From Streptomyces sp. NBC_01341 (GTDB lineage: Bacteria > Actinomycetota > Actinomycetes > Streptomycetales > Streptomycetaceae), in NCBI RefSeq assembly GCF_035946055.1, contig NZ_CP108364.1:6386001-6450000 (forward strand): a stretch of 64,000 nt of DNA, read 5' to 3'. Under the pieces are notes generated by a model. That model was given only the letters and a program-made list of their open reading frames with translations. It was not told the DNA's origin and searched no databases. Below are positions 15,717-24,691 of this stretch, in pieces. The number at the start of each line of letters is the position of its first letter. Position 1 is the stretch's first letter. The translations under genes and the position numbers were made by a program.

Positions 15717-17513
15717 CTAGTTGCCTTTGGCTTCCTCGGCGTTGCGCCAGATTTGCAGGTCGATGGTGACGTACGAGCCGGGGTCGTTCTCGCCCGACCT
15801 GCCGCGGTACGTCGCCACTGCGACATGGCCGGCGTCGCTGAGCACGCAGAACTCCGAGCCGTTGCTGAGCTGGTCGAGGTTGACCTTCTCGGCGTAACGC
15901 GTCTCCGTGCGGCAGGTCTCCAGGGAACCCTTCTGCGTATTGTTCAGCAGGATGAGCTTCCCGTTGGCGGTTCCGATCGACGCCTCATCCAAGAAGCGCA
16001 CGACGCCGAAGTAGAGATCTCCGTCGTCGTAGGCGGCGTCCTCGCTCTCGGCCGGGCGGGGCGGGCTGTCGGCGAGCATGATCTTGTAGCCCTCCGTCAG
16101 GTCGACACCCTTGTACGAGACCGGCTTCGGGTCCGCCCTGTGCCGGCCCCCACCCGAGGTCCCACCGCCGCTCGAGCCACTACTGCGCGCACTGCTCGGG
16201 GAGTTGGCCCCAATCTTCTTGTCCTTGCCGTCCCCGTCCGACAGCAGAGAGCCGACGACTCCCAGGACGACGACTACGCCCACGACCGACGCGGCCACGA
16301 TCAGTCCGGTCCGCTTCCGCTTCTGGCGCGCCGAGGGCGGGTGGGGAGCGTGGATGACGGGGGGCGGTGTGTGATAGCCCGGCGCGGGCGAGGAGTGCGT
16401 CGGGTAGCCGGGCGCCGGGGTGGGGTGGCCCTGCCTGGGGGGCATCGGGTGTCCCGGCGGCGGCACCGGCCTCGGGACTCCCGGCGCGCTCTGCGTCGGC
16501 GCCGAGGACATGGGGGGCCCGGATGGTGCGTACGGCGCTCCCGGCGGAGAGAACTCGGTCGGCGTCGGCGCGACGGCCGGCTGTGGCGGCGGGGTCCTCG
16601 CGGGTTCGGGCAGTCGCAGCCGCTCGGTGATCGATCCGGCGACCGCCTGCGGCAGCCAGTCCTCGCCCTGTCGGAGCGCGATGGGCGACAGCGCGTGGCA
16701 GAGCTCGATGATCTCGGCCAGACTCGGCCTGCCGGCCGGGTCGCGGGTGAGGCAGCGGGTCACCAGCGGCACCAGTTCTGCGGGCAGTTGGCTGAGGTCG
16801 GGATCCTCGTGGACGATCCTGTAGAGCACCGCGTGCGAGGACCCGTCGCCGTAGGCGGGAGAGCCGATTGCCGCGAAGGCCGCGATCTGCCCGAGGGCGA
16901 AGACGTCGGTGGCGGGGGTCACCGTACCGGCCGACGCCTGTTCGGGCGCCATGAACGCCGGGGTGCCCACGCTCACGCCGGTGCCGGTCAACGCGGTGGC
17001 GTCAGCCGCACGGGCGATACCGAAGTCGATCACGCGAGGACCATCGGCGGCCAGGAGCACGTTGGCGGGCTTCAGATCGCGGTGGACGATGCCCGCGCCA
17101 TGGATCACGTGAAGCGCTTCGGCGACCCCCACGGTCAGCAACAGCACGCTCCGCACAGGCAGTCCACCGTGCTGGGCCACGGCGTGCGCGAGAGAGGGGC
17201 CCGGCACGTAGGCGGTGGCGAGCCATGGCTGGGCGCCGTCGGTGTCGGAGTCGATGACCGGAGCCGTGTAGAGACCTTGCACCCTCTGTGCGGCGTGGAC
17301 CTCCTGTTTGAACCGCCGCCGGAACTCGGGGTCCTCACTGAACTCCGGCCGGATCACCTTGAGCGCGAGTGGACGGCCGCCCGGCGTGTACGAGAGATAC
17401 ACCTTCCCCATACCACCGACGCCGAGCACGGCGACCAGGCGGTACCCGCCCACAACTACCGGGTCACCCTCCTGGAGCGGCTTGAAAAGGTTGGCAGAAG
17501 GTGTGCTGCCCAT
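15717..17513 (-). CDS. Membrane-anchored Ser/Thr protein kinase
   Basis: A 598-residue eukaryotic-type kinase. The catalytic domain spans about residues 22-280: glycine loop LGVGGMGKVYL, ATP-binding lysine in ALKVIRPE, catalytic loop IVHRDLKPANVLL, DFG in VIDFGIA, and GTPAFMAPE. A Pro-rich cytoplasmic linker of about 120 residues follows, then one membrane helix (TGLIVAASVVGVVVVLGVVGSLL). Outside is a Ser/Gly-rich stretch and a roughly 140-residue domain (KPVSYKGVDLTEGYKIMLAD ... GSYVTIDLQIWRN) without PASTA repeats, which probably senses a ligand. All kinase residues are intact. It stands alone. Confidence 0.93.
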   Translation of the reverse strand: MGSTPSANLFKPLQEGDPVVVGGYRLVAVLGVGGMGKVYLSYTPGGRPLALKVIRPEFSEDPEFRRRFKQEVHAAQRVQGLYTAPVIDSDTDGAQPWLATAYVPGPSLAHAVAQHGGLPVRSVLLLTVGVAEALHVIHGAGIVHRDLKPANVLLAADGPRVIDFGIARAADATALTGTGVSVGTPAFMAPEQASAGTVTPATDVFALGQIAAFAAIGSPAYGDGSSHAVLYRIVHEDPDLSQLPAELVPLVTRCLTRDPAGRPSLAEIIELCHALSPIALRQGEDWLPQAVAGSITERLRLPEPARTPPPQPAVAPTPTEFSPPGAPYAPSGPPMSSAPTQSAPGVPRPVPPPGHPMPPRQGHPTPAPGYPTHSSPAPGYHTPPPVIHAPHPPSARQKRKRTGLIVAASVVGVVVVLGVVGSLLSDGDGKDKKIGANSPSSARSSGSSGGGTSGGGRHRADPKPVSYKGVDLTEGYKIMLADSPPRPAESEDAAYDDGDLYFGVVRFLDEASIGTANGKLILLNNTQKGSLETCRTETRYAEKVNLDQLSNGSEFCVLSDAGHVAVATYRGRSGENDPGSYVTIDLQIWRNAEEAKGN

Positions 17514-18529
17514 GATGAATCATCCCCCGTTTGTGACAGTTCGGGCCTGTCGACGCCGCGAAGCCAAAAGGGAGCGTATCGACTTTCCTCCGCCCCCTTC
17601 GTCGCGTCGTGCAACGGTTCCGCTACGGATCCGACGTCCGTCCTGAACCTCCGAAGTGGATCAACGGACCATCACGCAATGCCAAAAACCTATTCGGTTT
17701 GCTTCCTGACACCCCCCGCAGGTGCGCTCTGCGCCTTGCTCGCGCATTCCCGGAGAAGCGCGAGTCTCTGTACGTTCCGGTGACCGGTCGAGATACTGCC
17801 ACCGTCTCCCCAAACCAACTCGCCGGACTTCACATCAACTGCCCTCGTTTGCGTAACGGCGACTTTTTCGGCCGCCACATCATCCGATGGGCAGGCTCTT
17901 CTGCAGTCGGAGCATCCGCAATGTCCGTTCCGTGTCCTCCTGGTGGCGCTGATAGGACGCCAGTCGGTGCCATTCCGGATCTGGAAGACCAGGGAGCGTG
18001 CGTCCACGAGCAGCCCAAACCCTGAGTAATCCCTCGTACAACGGAGCCTCTGCTCTTTTTTGGCTTGCTGCGGAGTAAGCCGTATACGGTCGCACGTCAG
18101 GGCAGGACTCCGCAGCTCTGGGGCCGGGGACGCTTCTCGCTCCGTCAGGACTACGTTCCGGAACAAAAGATGCGAACCCAGTGCATGTCGCCGTCGGGGC
18201 AGCAGATGTACTCATGCTTTGGAAACGAACGCCCGCCCGACATGTCACTACTCGCGCATGGGTGCTCCGGTCGACGGCTGCGCGCTCTCACCCGTGGTGG
18301 TCGAGGTGGGGCGTGGTCACACGGGACGCGGCCCTCTGCAGCACGCCGACGCTCTGCTGGAGGGGGGTGGTTGACCGCATCCTCCAGGTCGTCCACTGCG
18401 CATCCGGGCTATGCGCGCACGGCTTGGCATGGCTGGGGAAGTGCCCTGGTCAACATGGGTGGGGAGGGGGTGTGGGGCTGGACCGGAGGGCTAGTCGGCC
18501 TCGGAGTGGACCACACGGTGTCGGGATGC
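17514..18529. other. Long region with doubtful coding remnants
   Basis: About 1 kb. On the minus strand, at about 17880-18060, the frame LYEGLLRVWAARGRTLPGLPDPEWHRLASY continues into RHQEDTERTLRMLRLQ and has plausible protein composition. In a different frame at about 18151-18235, EYICCPDGDMHWVRIF looks protein-like. Neither has a clear start, so a decayed small gene is possible. The rest shows nothing recognisable. Confidence 0.35.
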
Positions 18530-18922
18530 TCAGTGCTGGTCACCGCGGTGCGTGTGCCCTCGGCCCGGACGACTCTCGTCCGCGGCGTGGGAGCCACCGC
18601 CACCGTCGTCCTGCTCGTACTGGGTGCGGTCGCGATCCCCGTGTCCGCCGACCCCATTGTCCGCCCCTCTGGCCGGGACCGGCCGGCCGCGCGGCGCCGA
18701 TGCCTGCTGCTGCGGCTTCTGGGTAAACCGTCGGGGCGTGCCGCTATCAGGTGAGGTGTGTCCGGCAGAAGGGGTGCAGGCGGGCCCCGAGTCCTCGGGG
18801 TTGTCCCGCCCAGTTGCGTCCGGTGTGCCCTGGTCCCGGGCGGCCATGCCATAGGGGCGGTCCGTCTCGACGCCGCGGCGCTCCCGGTCCTCGTCGTACA
18901 TCGCGTCACGTTCCTGTCGCAC
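18530..18922 (-). CDS. Doubtful hydrophilic protein downstream of the poly-C tract
   Basis: A GTG at 18922 has a good AAGGAG site 7 bases upstream. The frame runs 130 codons and begins RQERDAMYDEDRERRGVETDRPYGM, a charged, probably disordered protein. It is in the same frame as the membrane protein before it, so with the present tract length of 43 it could also be that protein's C-terminal extension. No family is recognised. A competing plus-strand frame covers its 3' part, so one of the two is probably not real. Confidence 0.3.
   Translation of the reverse strand: MRQERDAMYDEDRERRGVETDRPYGMAARDQGTPDATGRDNPEDSGPACTPSAGHTSPDSGTPRRFTQKPQQQASAPRGRPVPARGADNGVGGHGDRDRTQYEQDDGGGGSHAADESRPGRGHTHRGDQH
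18533..18754 (+). CDS. Possible small exported or membrane protein
   Basis: From a GTG at 18533, 73 codons encode a basic start, RVPSARTTLVRG, then a hydrophobic segment, ATVVLLVLGAVAIPVSA, that resembles a signal peptide with an ASA-like cleavage site, then a Pro/Arg-rich tail. There is no strong ribosome site. It overlaps the minus-strand frame 18530-18922, so only one is likely to be expressed. Confidence 0.3.
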   Translation: MLVTAVRVPSARTTLVRGVGATATVVLLVLGAVAIPVSADPIVRPSGRDRPAARRRCLLLRLLGKPSGRAAIR

Positions 18923-18935
18923 GTGACGCTCCTTA

Positions 18936-19411
<476 letters not shown>

Positions 19412-19568
19412 GCCGCGACCCTCCCGGCAATATCGGATTGGTGCACGCAGATCCTCACGCGCTGTACCTCGCCCCCCGCCGACGCTACGCCCGCCCCGTA
19501 CGCCACGCCATGCGGTGATGCCCGAGCAGTTGGCCCCGGACGGACGATGCTGTCGCCTGTCTTACCGG
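19412..19568. other. Short intergenic stretch
   Basis: About 155 bases between the small membrane protein gene and the disrupted one. The GGGAGGG ribosome site of the disrupted gene lies at its left end. No terminator hairpin or promoter is clear. Confidence 0.4.
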
Positions 19569-19796
19569 TCAGGACCGCCAGTCTCCCCGCGTCCGTCGGC
19601 GGTCGTCGCGGATCCGCTCCTGTCGGTCTCGGCGGTGGACGAAGTCACCCGGCCCGTAATCGCCCTCCATCAACCTCCCGACCACCAGGCCGACGACACC
19701 GAGCCCCAGCACGAGCAGGAAAGCCCAGAAGTCACCGAAGTACGCGGCGAAACCCAGCGCCATTCCGGCCGTCAAGCCCACCACGGCTCTACTCAT
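19569..19796 (-). CDS. Small two-helix membrane protein (Asp23-operon type)
   Basis: A 75-residue protein with two adjacent membrane helices, AVVGLTAGMALGFAAYFGDFWAFLLVLGLGVVGLVVG, followed by an acidic, then strongly basic cytoplasmic tail (DFVHRRDRQERIRDDRRRTRG). Proteins of this shape sit in Streptomyces Asp23/Gls24 (alkaline-shock) operons. Here Asp23 itself is not found. The ATG at 19796 has an AAGGAG site; it overlaps the end of a preceding frame. It probably helps tether envelope-stress proteins (inference from the family context). Confidence 0.75.
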   Translation of the reverse strand: MSRAVVGLTAGMALGFAAYFGDFWAFLLVLGLGVVGLVVGRLMEGDYGPGDFVHRRDRQERIRDDRRRTRGDWRS

Positions 19797-20000
19797 CACA
19801 TGCTCCTTCGCTCAAACGGCGGTCCGCCTCAGCTACCGGATCGGCTGCCGCTCTTTCCCATTCGTCCTCCTCGTGGGGCAGCTTCTCGTCGCCGACAAGG
19901 GGCCACGCTCTCCGGACCCACTCCGCACCGCGCGGCCAAGTCCGTGATCGAAATGCCGGAGTCGACGACGATCTCCGGATTGATGGCCGCCTGCGGTGAA
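19789..20000 (-). pseudogene. C-terminal fragment of an unknown gene
   Basis: A frame ending LVGDEKLPHEEDEWERAAADPVAEADRRLSEGACDE stops at 19789, overlapping the next start, which is what a coupled upstream gene would do. Upstream of about residue -40 the frame loses protein-like character and enters an AT-rich patch. It is probably the tail of a gene whose 5' part was replaced. Confidence 0.35.
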
Positions 20001-20004
20001 CGAA

Positions 20005-20075
20005 GCGAGACATCCGCATTGATATTCGAATTATATTCGAAAGATTTAGTATGGGGCCTATAGATAATTTTACCG
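20005..20075. other. AT-rich island with near-palindrome
   Basis: About 70 bases of markedly low GC in a very GC-rich genome. At 20026-20042 TTCGAATTATATTCGAA is almost perfectly symmetrical. The patch could be a promoter or operator, an xenogeneic silencer (Lsr2-type) site, or the scar of foreign DNA next to the truncated frame on its left. Confidence 0.5.
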
Positions 20076-20374
20076 GGAACCTTCGCAGTGACCGGCCGCC
20101 GTGCGGCATCAGAGACCTGTGGCTGAGGATGAAGGGTGGTTGGACCGCGACCGGTTGTATGCACCGAGGCGGCGCGCAACTGGGCCCTTACGCGCGGAAG
20201 AAGGACGGTGCCCGGCTCGCGGCACGACGGATATCCGGATCGTTGTCGAGCGGGAAGCGCCGGTCCACCGGTCACCGCTTCGCCACCAGGCCAGGGACTC
20301 TCGGCAATCGAAGCACGTGTCTACCCCAACAACGGGGGAGGCGCGCATCTTGGAGCATCGACGAAAGGGCCGAC

Positions 20375-20548
20375 ATGAGTGCCGGGGAGAAGGCCAAGGC
20401 CACGACCGAGCAGGTTCTCGGGAAGGCCGTGAGGAAGCTGGCGCACGCGATGGGCAAGAACACCACTGCCGCCAAGGGTGCCGCACTGGAGGCACGGGGG
20501 AAGGCCCGAGCGACCAAGGAAGGCGCGAAGGATCGCTTCCCCGACTGA
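20375..20548 (+). CDS. CsbD-family stress protein
   Basis: A 57-residue highly charged helical protein: SAGEKAKATTEQVLGKAVRK, then a segment with AAKGAALEARGKARATKEGAKD. This is the CsbD repeat pattern (KGxxxEAxGKxxxxxxxxxxG). CsbD is a general-stress, sigma-B-type regulon protein of unknown biochemistry that is cytoplasmic and abundant. The ATG has an AAAGGG site. It sits in a group of small stress-type genes, consistent with that regulon. Confidence 0.88.
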   Translation: MSAGEKAKATTEQVLGKAVRKLAHAMGKNTTAAKGAALEARGKARATKEGAKDRFPD

Positions 20549-20849
20549 ACGGGCCCCCGGAGGAAACGGCCGGAACAAGAACAGACCGGCGCCCGGGCCG
20601 ACTGTCCCGTAGGGATGTCTCGTGCCAACAGCCACCAGCCACCCGCAATCGGACCGCTCGGCGACTGCCGTGCCCGCCGTCCGCCGCCCGGCTGTCGAAG
20701 CCCACCCCGCCAACGAGGTGGGCCGGGCCGTCGGCTCGTTGCCGCGCACGGTGACACCGTCGACCAGCCGGTCGGGTATCACGCGGCGGGACCAGGCGAC
20801 CCGGTGAGAGCGCCGGAGCGCTCCGCGGCCATCTATCCGATTCGCTACG
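20549..20849. other. Intergenic, no gene supported
   Basis: About 300 bases. A 61-codon frame from a GTG at 20622 is open but rich in Ser, Thr, Pro and Arg, with no family features. Nothing else was recognised before the hairpin at 20850. Confidence 0.4.
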
Positions 20850-20875
20850 GGTACCGCGTGGCTGAACGCGGTACC
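20850..20875. terminator. Hairpin after the acyltransferase gene
   Basis: GGTACCGCGT and ACGCGGTACC form a perfect 10-bp stem with a GGCTGA loop, 27 bases beyond the stop of the minus-strand acyltransferase. It is symmetrical and could serve both directions. Confidence 0.7.
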
Positions 20876-20902
20876 GGGTGCGGCTGTCAGCAGATCCCCT
20901 GC

Positions 20903-21616
20903 TCAGCGTGACCGACGCTGGAACTTCTTGGGCTGGTCGGGCGCCTGGGCCGCTTTCGCCTTGGCCGCGTACTCGTCGACGTACTCCTGTCCGGAGAGAC
21001 CGAGGATGGCGTACATGATCTCGTCGGTGACCGCCCGGATCGCGGCCTTCTGGTCCTCCAGTCCCGCGTAGCGGGAGAAGTCGAGCGGCTCGCCGAAGCG
21101 GATCGCGACGCGCCTGACCTTGGGCATCTTCTGTCCGGGCGGCTGGATCTCGAAGGTGCCGACCATCGCGCAGGGGATGACCGGGACTCCGGCCTTGATC
21201 GCCATCACCGCGACGCCGACCTTGCCCTTGTAGAGCCGTCCGTCGTGGGACCGCGTGCCCTCCGGATAGATGCCGAGCAACTCGCCCTTGCTCAGCACTC
21301 CCAGGCCCTCGCGGATGGCAGCCTGCCCTGCTTCCTTGCCCGAACGGTCCACGGGGATCTGGCCGATGCTGTGGAAGAAGGCCGCCGTCAGCTTCCCCTT
21401 GATGCCGGGGCCGGTGAAGTACTCGGCCTTCGCGAGGAACGTGATGCGGCGCTTGAGGATCGCGGGCATGAGGAAGTGGTCGGAGAAGGACAGGTGGTTG
21501 CCCGCGACGATGGCCGCACCGTCGTCGGGGATGTGTTCCAGCCCCTCGATGCGCGGCCGGAAGGTCAGCCGCAGCAAGGGACCCAGCACGACGTACTTCA
21601 GGACGTAATAGAACAC
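20903..21616 (-). CDS. 1-acyl-glycerol-3-phosphate acyltransferase (PlsC-type)
   Basis: A 237-residue membrane-associated acyltransferase. It starts with a hydrophobic anchor, FYYVLKYVVLGPLLRLTF. The catalytic motif is NHLSFSD (HX4D), followed by the phosphate-binding IYPEGTRSHDGRLYKGK (EGTR) and the later VIPCAMVG block. It would transfer an acyl group to lysophosphatidic acid or a related glycerolipid at the inner membrane face. The GTG at 21616 was chosen because it begins the family sequence behind GGAGAG; the frame is open much further upstream. It stands alone with a clear terminator. Confidence 0.92.
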   Translation of the reverse strand: MFYYVLKYVVLGPLLRLTFRPRIEGLEHIPDDGAAIVAGNHLSFSDHFLMPAILKRRITFLAKAEYFTGPGIKGKLTAAFFHSIGQIPVDRSGKEAGQAAIREGLGVLSKGELLGIYPEGTRSHDGRLYKGKVGVAVMAIKAGVPVIPCAMVGTFEIQPPGQKMPKVRRVAIRFGEPLDFSRYAGLEDQKAAIRAVTDEIMYAILGLSGQEYVDEYAAKAKAAQAPDQPKKFQRRSR

Positions 21617-22091
21617 AGCTTCTCTCCTAGCCTTCTTGACCGGGCTGGTGGCCGCGTTCTGCCAGGTCACGCATGGTGTTGTCGCTCTAGTCGGACGTAC
21701 CGGTGCGGCCGGCACCGGCGAGGTCCGCTCGGACAGCCGTCGACGCCTGGGCGGCCCACTTCGACGCGTCCCGTCGGTGTGGGCCGGGCCTTCTCCCGTG
21801 ATCGATCGTAGCTGTGTTCCCGATGCCTCCAAAGGCCCTGGGAAGCAGATCGTGCCCGGTCATGTGCGTCCGACGGGGTGCAGGCACCCGACCGCACACG
21901 TCGCCGTGGCGGTACGCCCGTTGTGTCCCGTCGCCCGACCTGATGGAGCGTCATCATGCTGTGTCGTGTGCCCGCCGTGCCCGATGAGCATCCCTGGGGC
22001 CTGGCGGCGGCAACAGGCATTCGCGTGGCCCGGCGCCGGGACGAGCGCGGCTCCGCGTCGTCCACGCCGCGGGCCGATGTGCCCGAGTGAG
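21617..22091. other. Intergenic, no gene seen
   Basis: About 475 bases. Open frames on both strands are Arg/Pro/Ser-rich shadows. It must contain the promoter of the acyltransferase gene at its left end. No repeat or RNA was recognised. Confidence 0.45.
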
Positions 22092-23060
22092 TCAGGTGCG
22101 GCGGCGAGGACGGCCCGCGGCACTCCTGGCGGCCTTGCCGTCCGACCGCGCTGCCGTGGCCGCGGCCTTCCTCGCGGCGGGCTTGGCGGAGGCCCGCTTC
22201 CTCGCCGCCTTCTTCTTGGCGGGGGCCGGCCTTCTGGCCGCAGCGGTGGTTCCGGCCTTCGTCCCTGCACCCGGGCGGGGCTTGTCGGATGCGTCGGCGT
22301 GTTCGGCACCGCTGGACTTCGCGCGGCGCCCGGGTACCCGGTGCGAACGACTGGCGGGCGGGCGTTCGTCCTCCCCGCCGTCCGGCTCCGTCCCGTCCTG
22401 GGCCTCCTGCTCCGTCCCGTCCTGGGCGCCCCGGACGGCGTCCCCGGCATCCGCATCCACGGCAGCGTCGCCGACGGCTTCCACGCCCTTGCCGGTCACG
22501 TCCCCGGCTGCGGCACCCACGCTCCCCACCGCTGCGCCCGTCTCCTCGCCGACGGCCTCGGCTGCCGTCCCGGCCCCGCGTCCGACATCGCTCACCGCCG
22601 CACCGGCCCCCTGGCCCAGCTCTCCCACGGCCCTCCCGGTGCCGGAGGCGATGTCTTCCAGCGCCGTGCCCATGCCGCGCGTCAACTGCTCCAGCACCTG
22701 GGGATTGCGGTCCACCGTGGTGAGTAGCCGGGTGACGACCACGGCGATGTTGTGCAGCCGCACTCTGAGCTGTGCCTGCACGTCCACGCCCTCGATGTCC
22801 AGCTTCACGTGTCCCAGCCGTACATCGGCGCCGACGTTCAGCTTGAGCAGGTCCAGCACCTCCGCCTGCAGGGAGACGTGGGCCTGGAGGTCGTCGACCT
22901 CCAGATCGAGTTCGTCCACGTGGAGAGCGGGAACATCGAGAAAGACGTCCGACGGGCCTCTGTCGGGACTGCGGTCGTGCGACCGTTCGATCTCATCGCT
23001 GTTCGAGTCGTTGCTGTTCGATCCGCTGTCCTCGTGACCGGCGCTTTCGGAGCTGGGCAT
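22092..23060 (-). CDS. Large disordered protein with H1-like lysine/alanine tail
   Basis: A 322-residue protein in three parts. The first 40 residues are Ser/Asn/Asp-rich. Residues 45-120 form a regular, repeated strand-like domain (DVFLDVPALHVDELDLEVDDLQAHVSLQAEVLDLLKLNVGADVRLGHVKLDIEGVDVQAQL) that could stack as a helix or bind membranes. The rest is low complexity: Gly/Ala/Val repeats like those of LEA proteins, and a final Lys/Ala/Arg tail (PAPAKKKAARKRASAKPAARKAAA) like histone H1, suited to bind nucleic acid. No signal peptide. It lies in a small-stress-protein cluster; a protective or nucleoid role is inferred only. Confidence 0.75.
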   Translation of the reverse strand: MPSSESAGHEDSGSNSNDSNSDEIERSHDRSPDRGPSDVFLDVPALHVDELDLEVDDLQAHVSLQAEVLDLLKLNVGADVRLGHVKLDIEGVDVQAQLRVRLHNIAVVVTRLLTTVDRNPQVLEQLTRGMGTALEDIASGTGRAVGELGQGAGAAVSDVGRGAGTAAEAVGEETGAAVGSVGAAAGDVTGKGVEAVGDAAVDADAGDAVRGAQDGTEQEAQDGTEPDGGEDERPPASRSHRVPGRRAKSSGAEHADASDKPRPGAGTKAGTTAAARRPAPAKKKAARKRASAKPAARKAAATAARSDGKAARSAAGRPRRRT

Positions 23061-23299
23061 GGTGTGCGCACATCCTCGGTCGGTAACCCTGGCGATCTCC
23101 CCGTTCAAGTGTCGACCGGGCGAAACGGTGACGCAATTTCCGAGTCGGCGTGCTGGAAGGGAGCGTCGCAAGGCAAGCGCGTGCGGCACTCCGGGTGTGG
23201 CATCCGCGCGGGGGCCGCTGGACGGGGAAACCGCTCGCGATTTCGGGAATAGCGCGCAACGCGCCGTGCGGGCGCGTCGTCGGTGACAAAGGGAGCGGA

Positions 23300-23324
23300 G
23301 TTTCCACCCGACTTCACCGGGTAC
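23300..23324 (+). promoter_or_regulatory. Sigma-B-type promoter of the LPFR gene
   Basis: GTTT at 23300-23303 and GGGTAC at 23319-23324, separated by 15 bases, match the Streptomyces SigB-group consensus GNNT-N14-16-GGGTAC/T. It lies about 60 bases upstream of the ribosome site of the 42-residue gene, in the right orientation. It fits osmotic or general stress induction of that gene. Confidence 0.6.
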
Positions 23325-23392
23325 GAGGCCGAAGAACCTGATCGCGGCGCCATCGGAGGCGCTGTGGCAACGAAAAAGAAGGAGACCCTCTC

Positions 23393-23521
23393 ATGCTCAA
23401 GGCAATCGCGGATGTCCTTCGCTCCATCGGTGGAGCCATCGCCACCGTGGTCACCCTTCCCTTCCGTGCAGTCGCACGGCTCTTCGGCGGTGCCTCCGAC
23501 ACGGCGCACGGCCACCACTGA
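23393..23521 (+). CDS. LPFR-domain micro-protein
   Basis: A 42-residue protein: LKAIADVLRSIGGAIATVV, then TLPFRAVARLFGGASDTAHG and two final histidines. The LPFR motif defines a tiny family in Streptomyces. The first half is an amphipathic helix that may lie on the membrane. The ATG has an AAGGAGA site eight bases upstream, the strongest in this area. A SigB-type promoter precedes it. Function unknown. Confidence 0.85.
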   Translation: MLKAIADVLRSIGGAIATVVTLPFRAVARLFGGASDTAHGHH

Positions 23522-23804
23522 GGCGGCGTGCCCTACGGGGTCTCCTCTCCGACAGCGACCTCGCTTGCCGGATTCGGCCGGGTGACGAGAATCGCGGAGT
23601 GCGAGGAGCATTTCGTACCCCGCACGCAGGAAAGGCGGTAACTCCTGCCGCCGGTCATTCGGCGGCCCGTCGGCACAGTGATTCACAGTGATTCCCCATC
23701 CGGTTCATTCACGCCGCTGGGACATTCCGGGAATCGACCGCCGGCGAAGTGGCACAGGAGCTGTGCGCTCGACCGCGGCCTCAGGCCCGTAAGGCGGCCG
23801 GTGC
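23522..23804. other. Intergenic, no gene seen
   Basis: About 280 bases between the LPFR gene and the convergent VOC gene. No clear terminator hairpin or coding stretch was found. Confidence 0.4.
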
Positions 23805-24176
23805 TCAGGCCCCGGGGACGAAAAGGCAGAACGGGTGACCGTGAGGGTCGTGCAGGACCCGGACGCCTTTCCGGGGCTGGTGTTCCTCGAGCGTGGCGCC
23901 CAGGGCACAGGCCCGTTCGGTTTCCGCGTCGAGGTCGTCCACCAGCACGTCCAGATGCGCCTGCATCTGCTGTCCGCCCGGGCGCTGAGGCCATACCGGG
24001 GGAGTGTGGTCCGGTTCCAGCTGGAAGCGGCCGGGACGCTCGTGTTCCGGAGCCCGCAGCCGGACCCACGAGGGCTCACGGTCCACCTCCTGCCACCCCA
24101 GCAGGGCCCGGTAGAAATCGGCCAGTGCGGGCGGATCGGGTGTGCCGAGAACGAAGGCACCGAGGCTGGTCGCCAT
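23805..24176 (-). CDS. VOC-superfamily (glyoxalase-like) protein
   Basis: A 123-residue two-module vicinal-oxygen-chelate protein. The N-terminal module reads LGAFVLGTPDPPALADFYRALLGWQEVDREPSWVRLRAP and the C-terminal one QMQAHLDVLVDDLDAETERACALGATLEEHQPRKGVRVLHDPHGHPFCLFV. H94-type and D/E positions of a metal centre are plausible (HLDV, DPHGHPF). The family includes glyoxalases, dioxygenases and antibiotic-binding proteins, and the substrate cannot be told. It stands alone between convergent and divergent neighbours. Confidence 0.88.
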   Translation of the reverse strand: MATSLGAFVLGTPDPPALADFYRALLGWQEVDREPSWVRLRAPEHERPGRFQLEPDHTPPVWPQRPGGQQMQAHLDVLVDDLDAETERACALGATLEEHQPRKGVRVLHDPHGHPFCLFVPGA

Positions 24177-24285
24177 GCACCCATCCTGCCCCCGGTGGCG
24201 GTCTCCACGTCTCCTGCCCGCAGCCCCGTCCCCCCACTGCCGAGGCCGGGATCCCTGGCGGACGCGCAGGAGCGTACGGTCCGCA

Positions 24286-24672
24286 TCAGCCCCGGACCAA
24301 CCGGGCCAGAGCCCACCGCGCCGGAGCCGCGTACGCCGCCAGAGCGACCGCCGGGCCCTCGACGACGAGGCTCGTGGACGAACCTCCCGGCCGACGGCAC
24401 ACCTGGTGGCGCAGCCGCAGACCGACGGGGCCGATCCGTACCCGCCACACCCACTCCCACCGTTCCTCGTCGACGGACTCGACGACGAACGGCGCCGTCA
24501 CGCCGAACAGCGAGACGACCTCACCCCGCAGGCCCGGCGTCAGGCGTTCCCCGGCCACGCGGACCGCTCTGATCTGTGGCGACCAGCTCGGCCAGCGCGC
24601 CGGCGTGACGTAGCGCAGCCATACGTCCTCCGCCTCGGCGCGCCCCGTGGCGCGCAGCGTCATGACGGCCAT
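24286..24672 (-). CDS. SRPBCC-fold (polyketide cyclase/START-like) protein
   Basis: A 128-residue protein with the helix-grip pattern: EDVWLRYVTPARWPSWSPQIRAV at the start, GLRGEVVSLFGVTAPFVVESVDEERWEWVWRVRIGPVGLRLRHQV in the middle, and a long C-terminal helix (ALAAYAAPARWALARL). Such proteins bind lipids or aromatic polyketides in a cavity. The ATG at 24672 gives the family start; an ATG at 24663 is also possible. The HU-like gene lies 19 bases upstream in the same direction, so the two may be co-transcribed. Confidence 0.8.
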   Translation of the reverse strand: MAVMTLRATGRAEAEDVWLRYVTPARWPSWSPQIRAVRVAGERLTPGLRGEVVSLFGVTAPFVVESVDEERWEWVWRVRIGPVGLRLRHQVCRRPGGSSTSLVVEGPAVALAAYAAPARWALARLVRG

Positions 24673-24691
24673 CCGTCCGCTGCCCCGCTCG

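Noticed and set aside
18065..18532. Plus-strand frame upstream of the possible small exported protein
   Set aside because: The open frame extends far upstream without family-like sequence, so only the part from the GTG at 18,533 was kept as a weak candidate.
20622..20807. A 61-codon open frame from a GTG behind the csbD gene
   Set aside because: Composition is Ser/Thr/Pro/Arg-rich and there is no conserved motif. The ribosome site is poor and it is likely non-coding.
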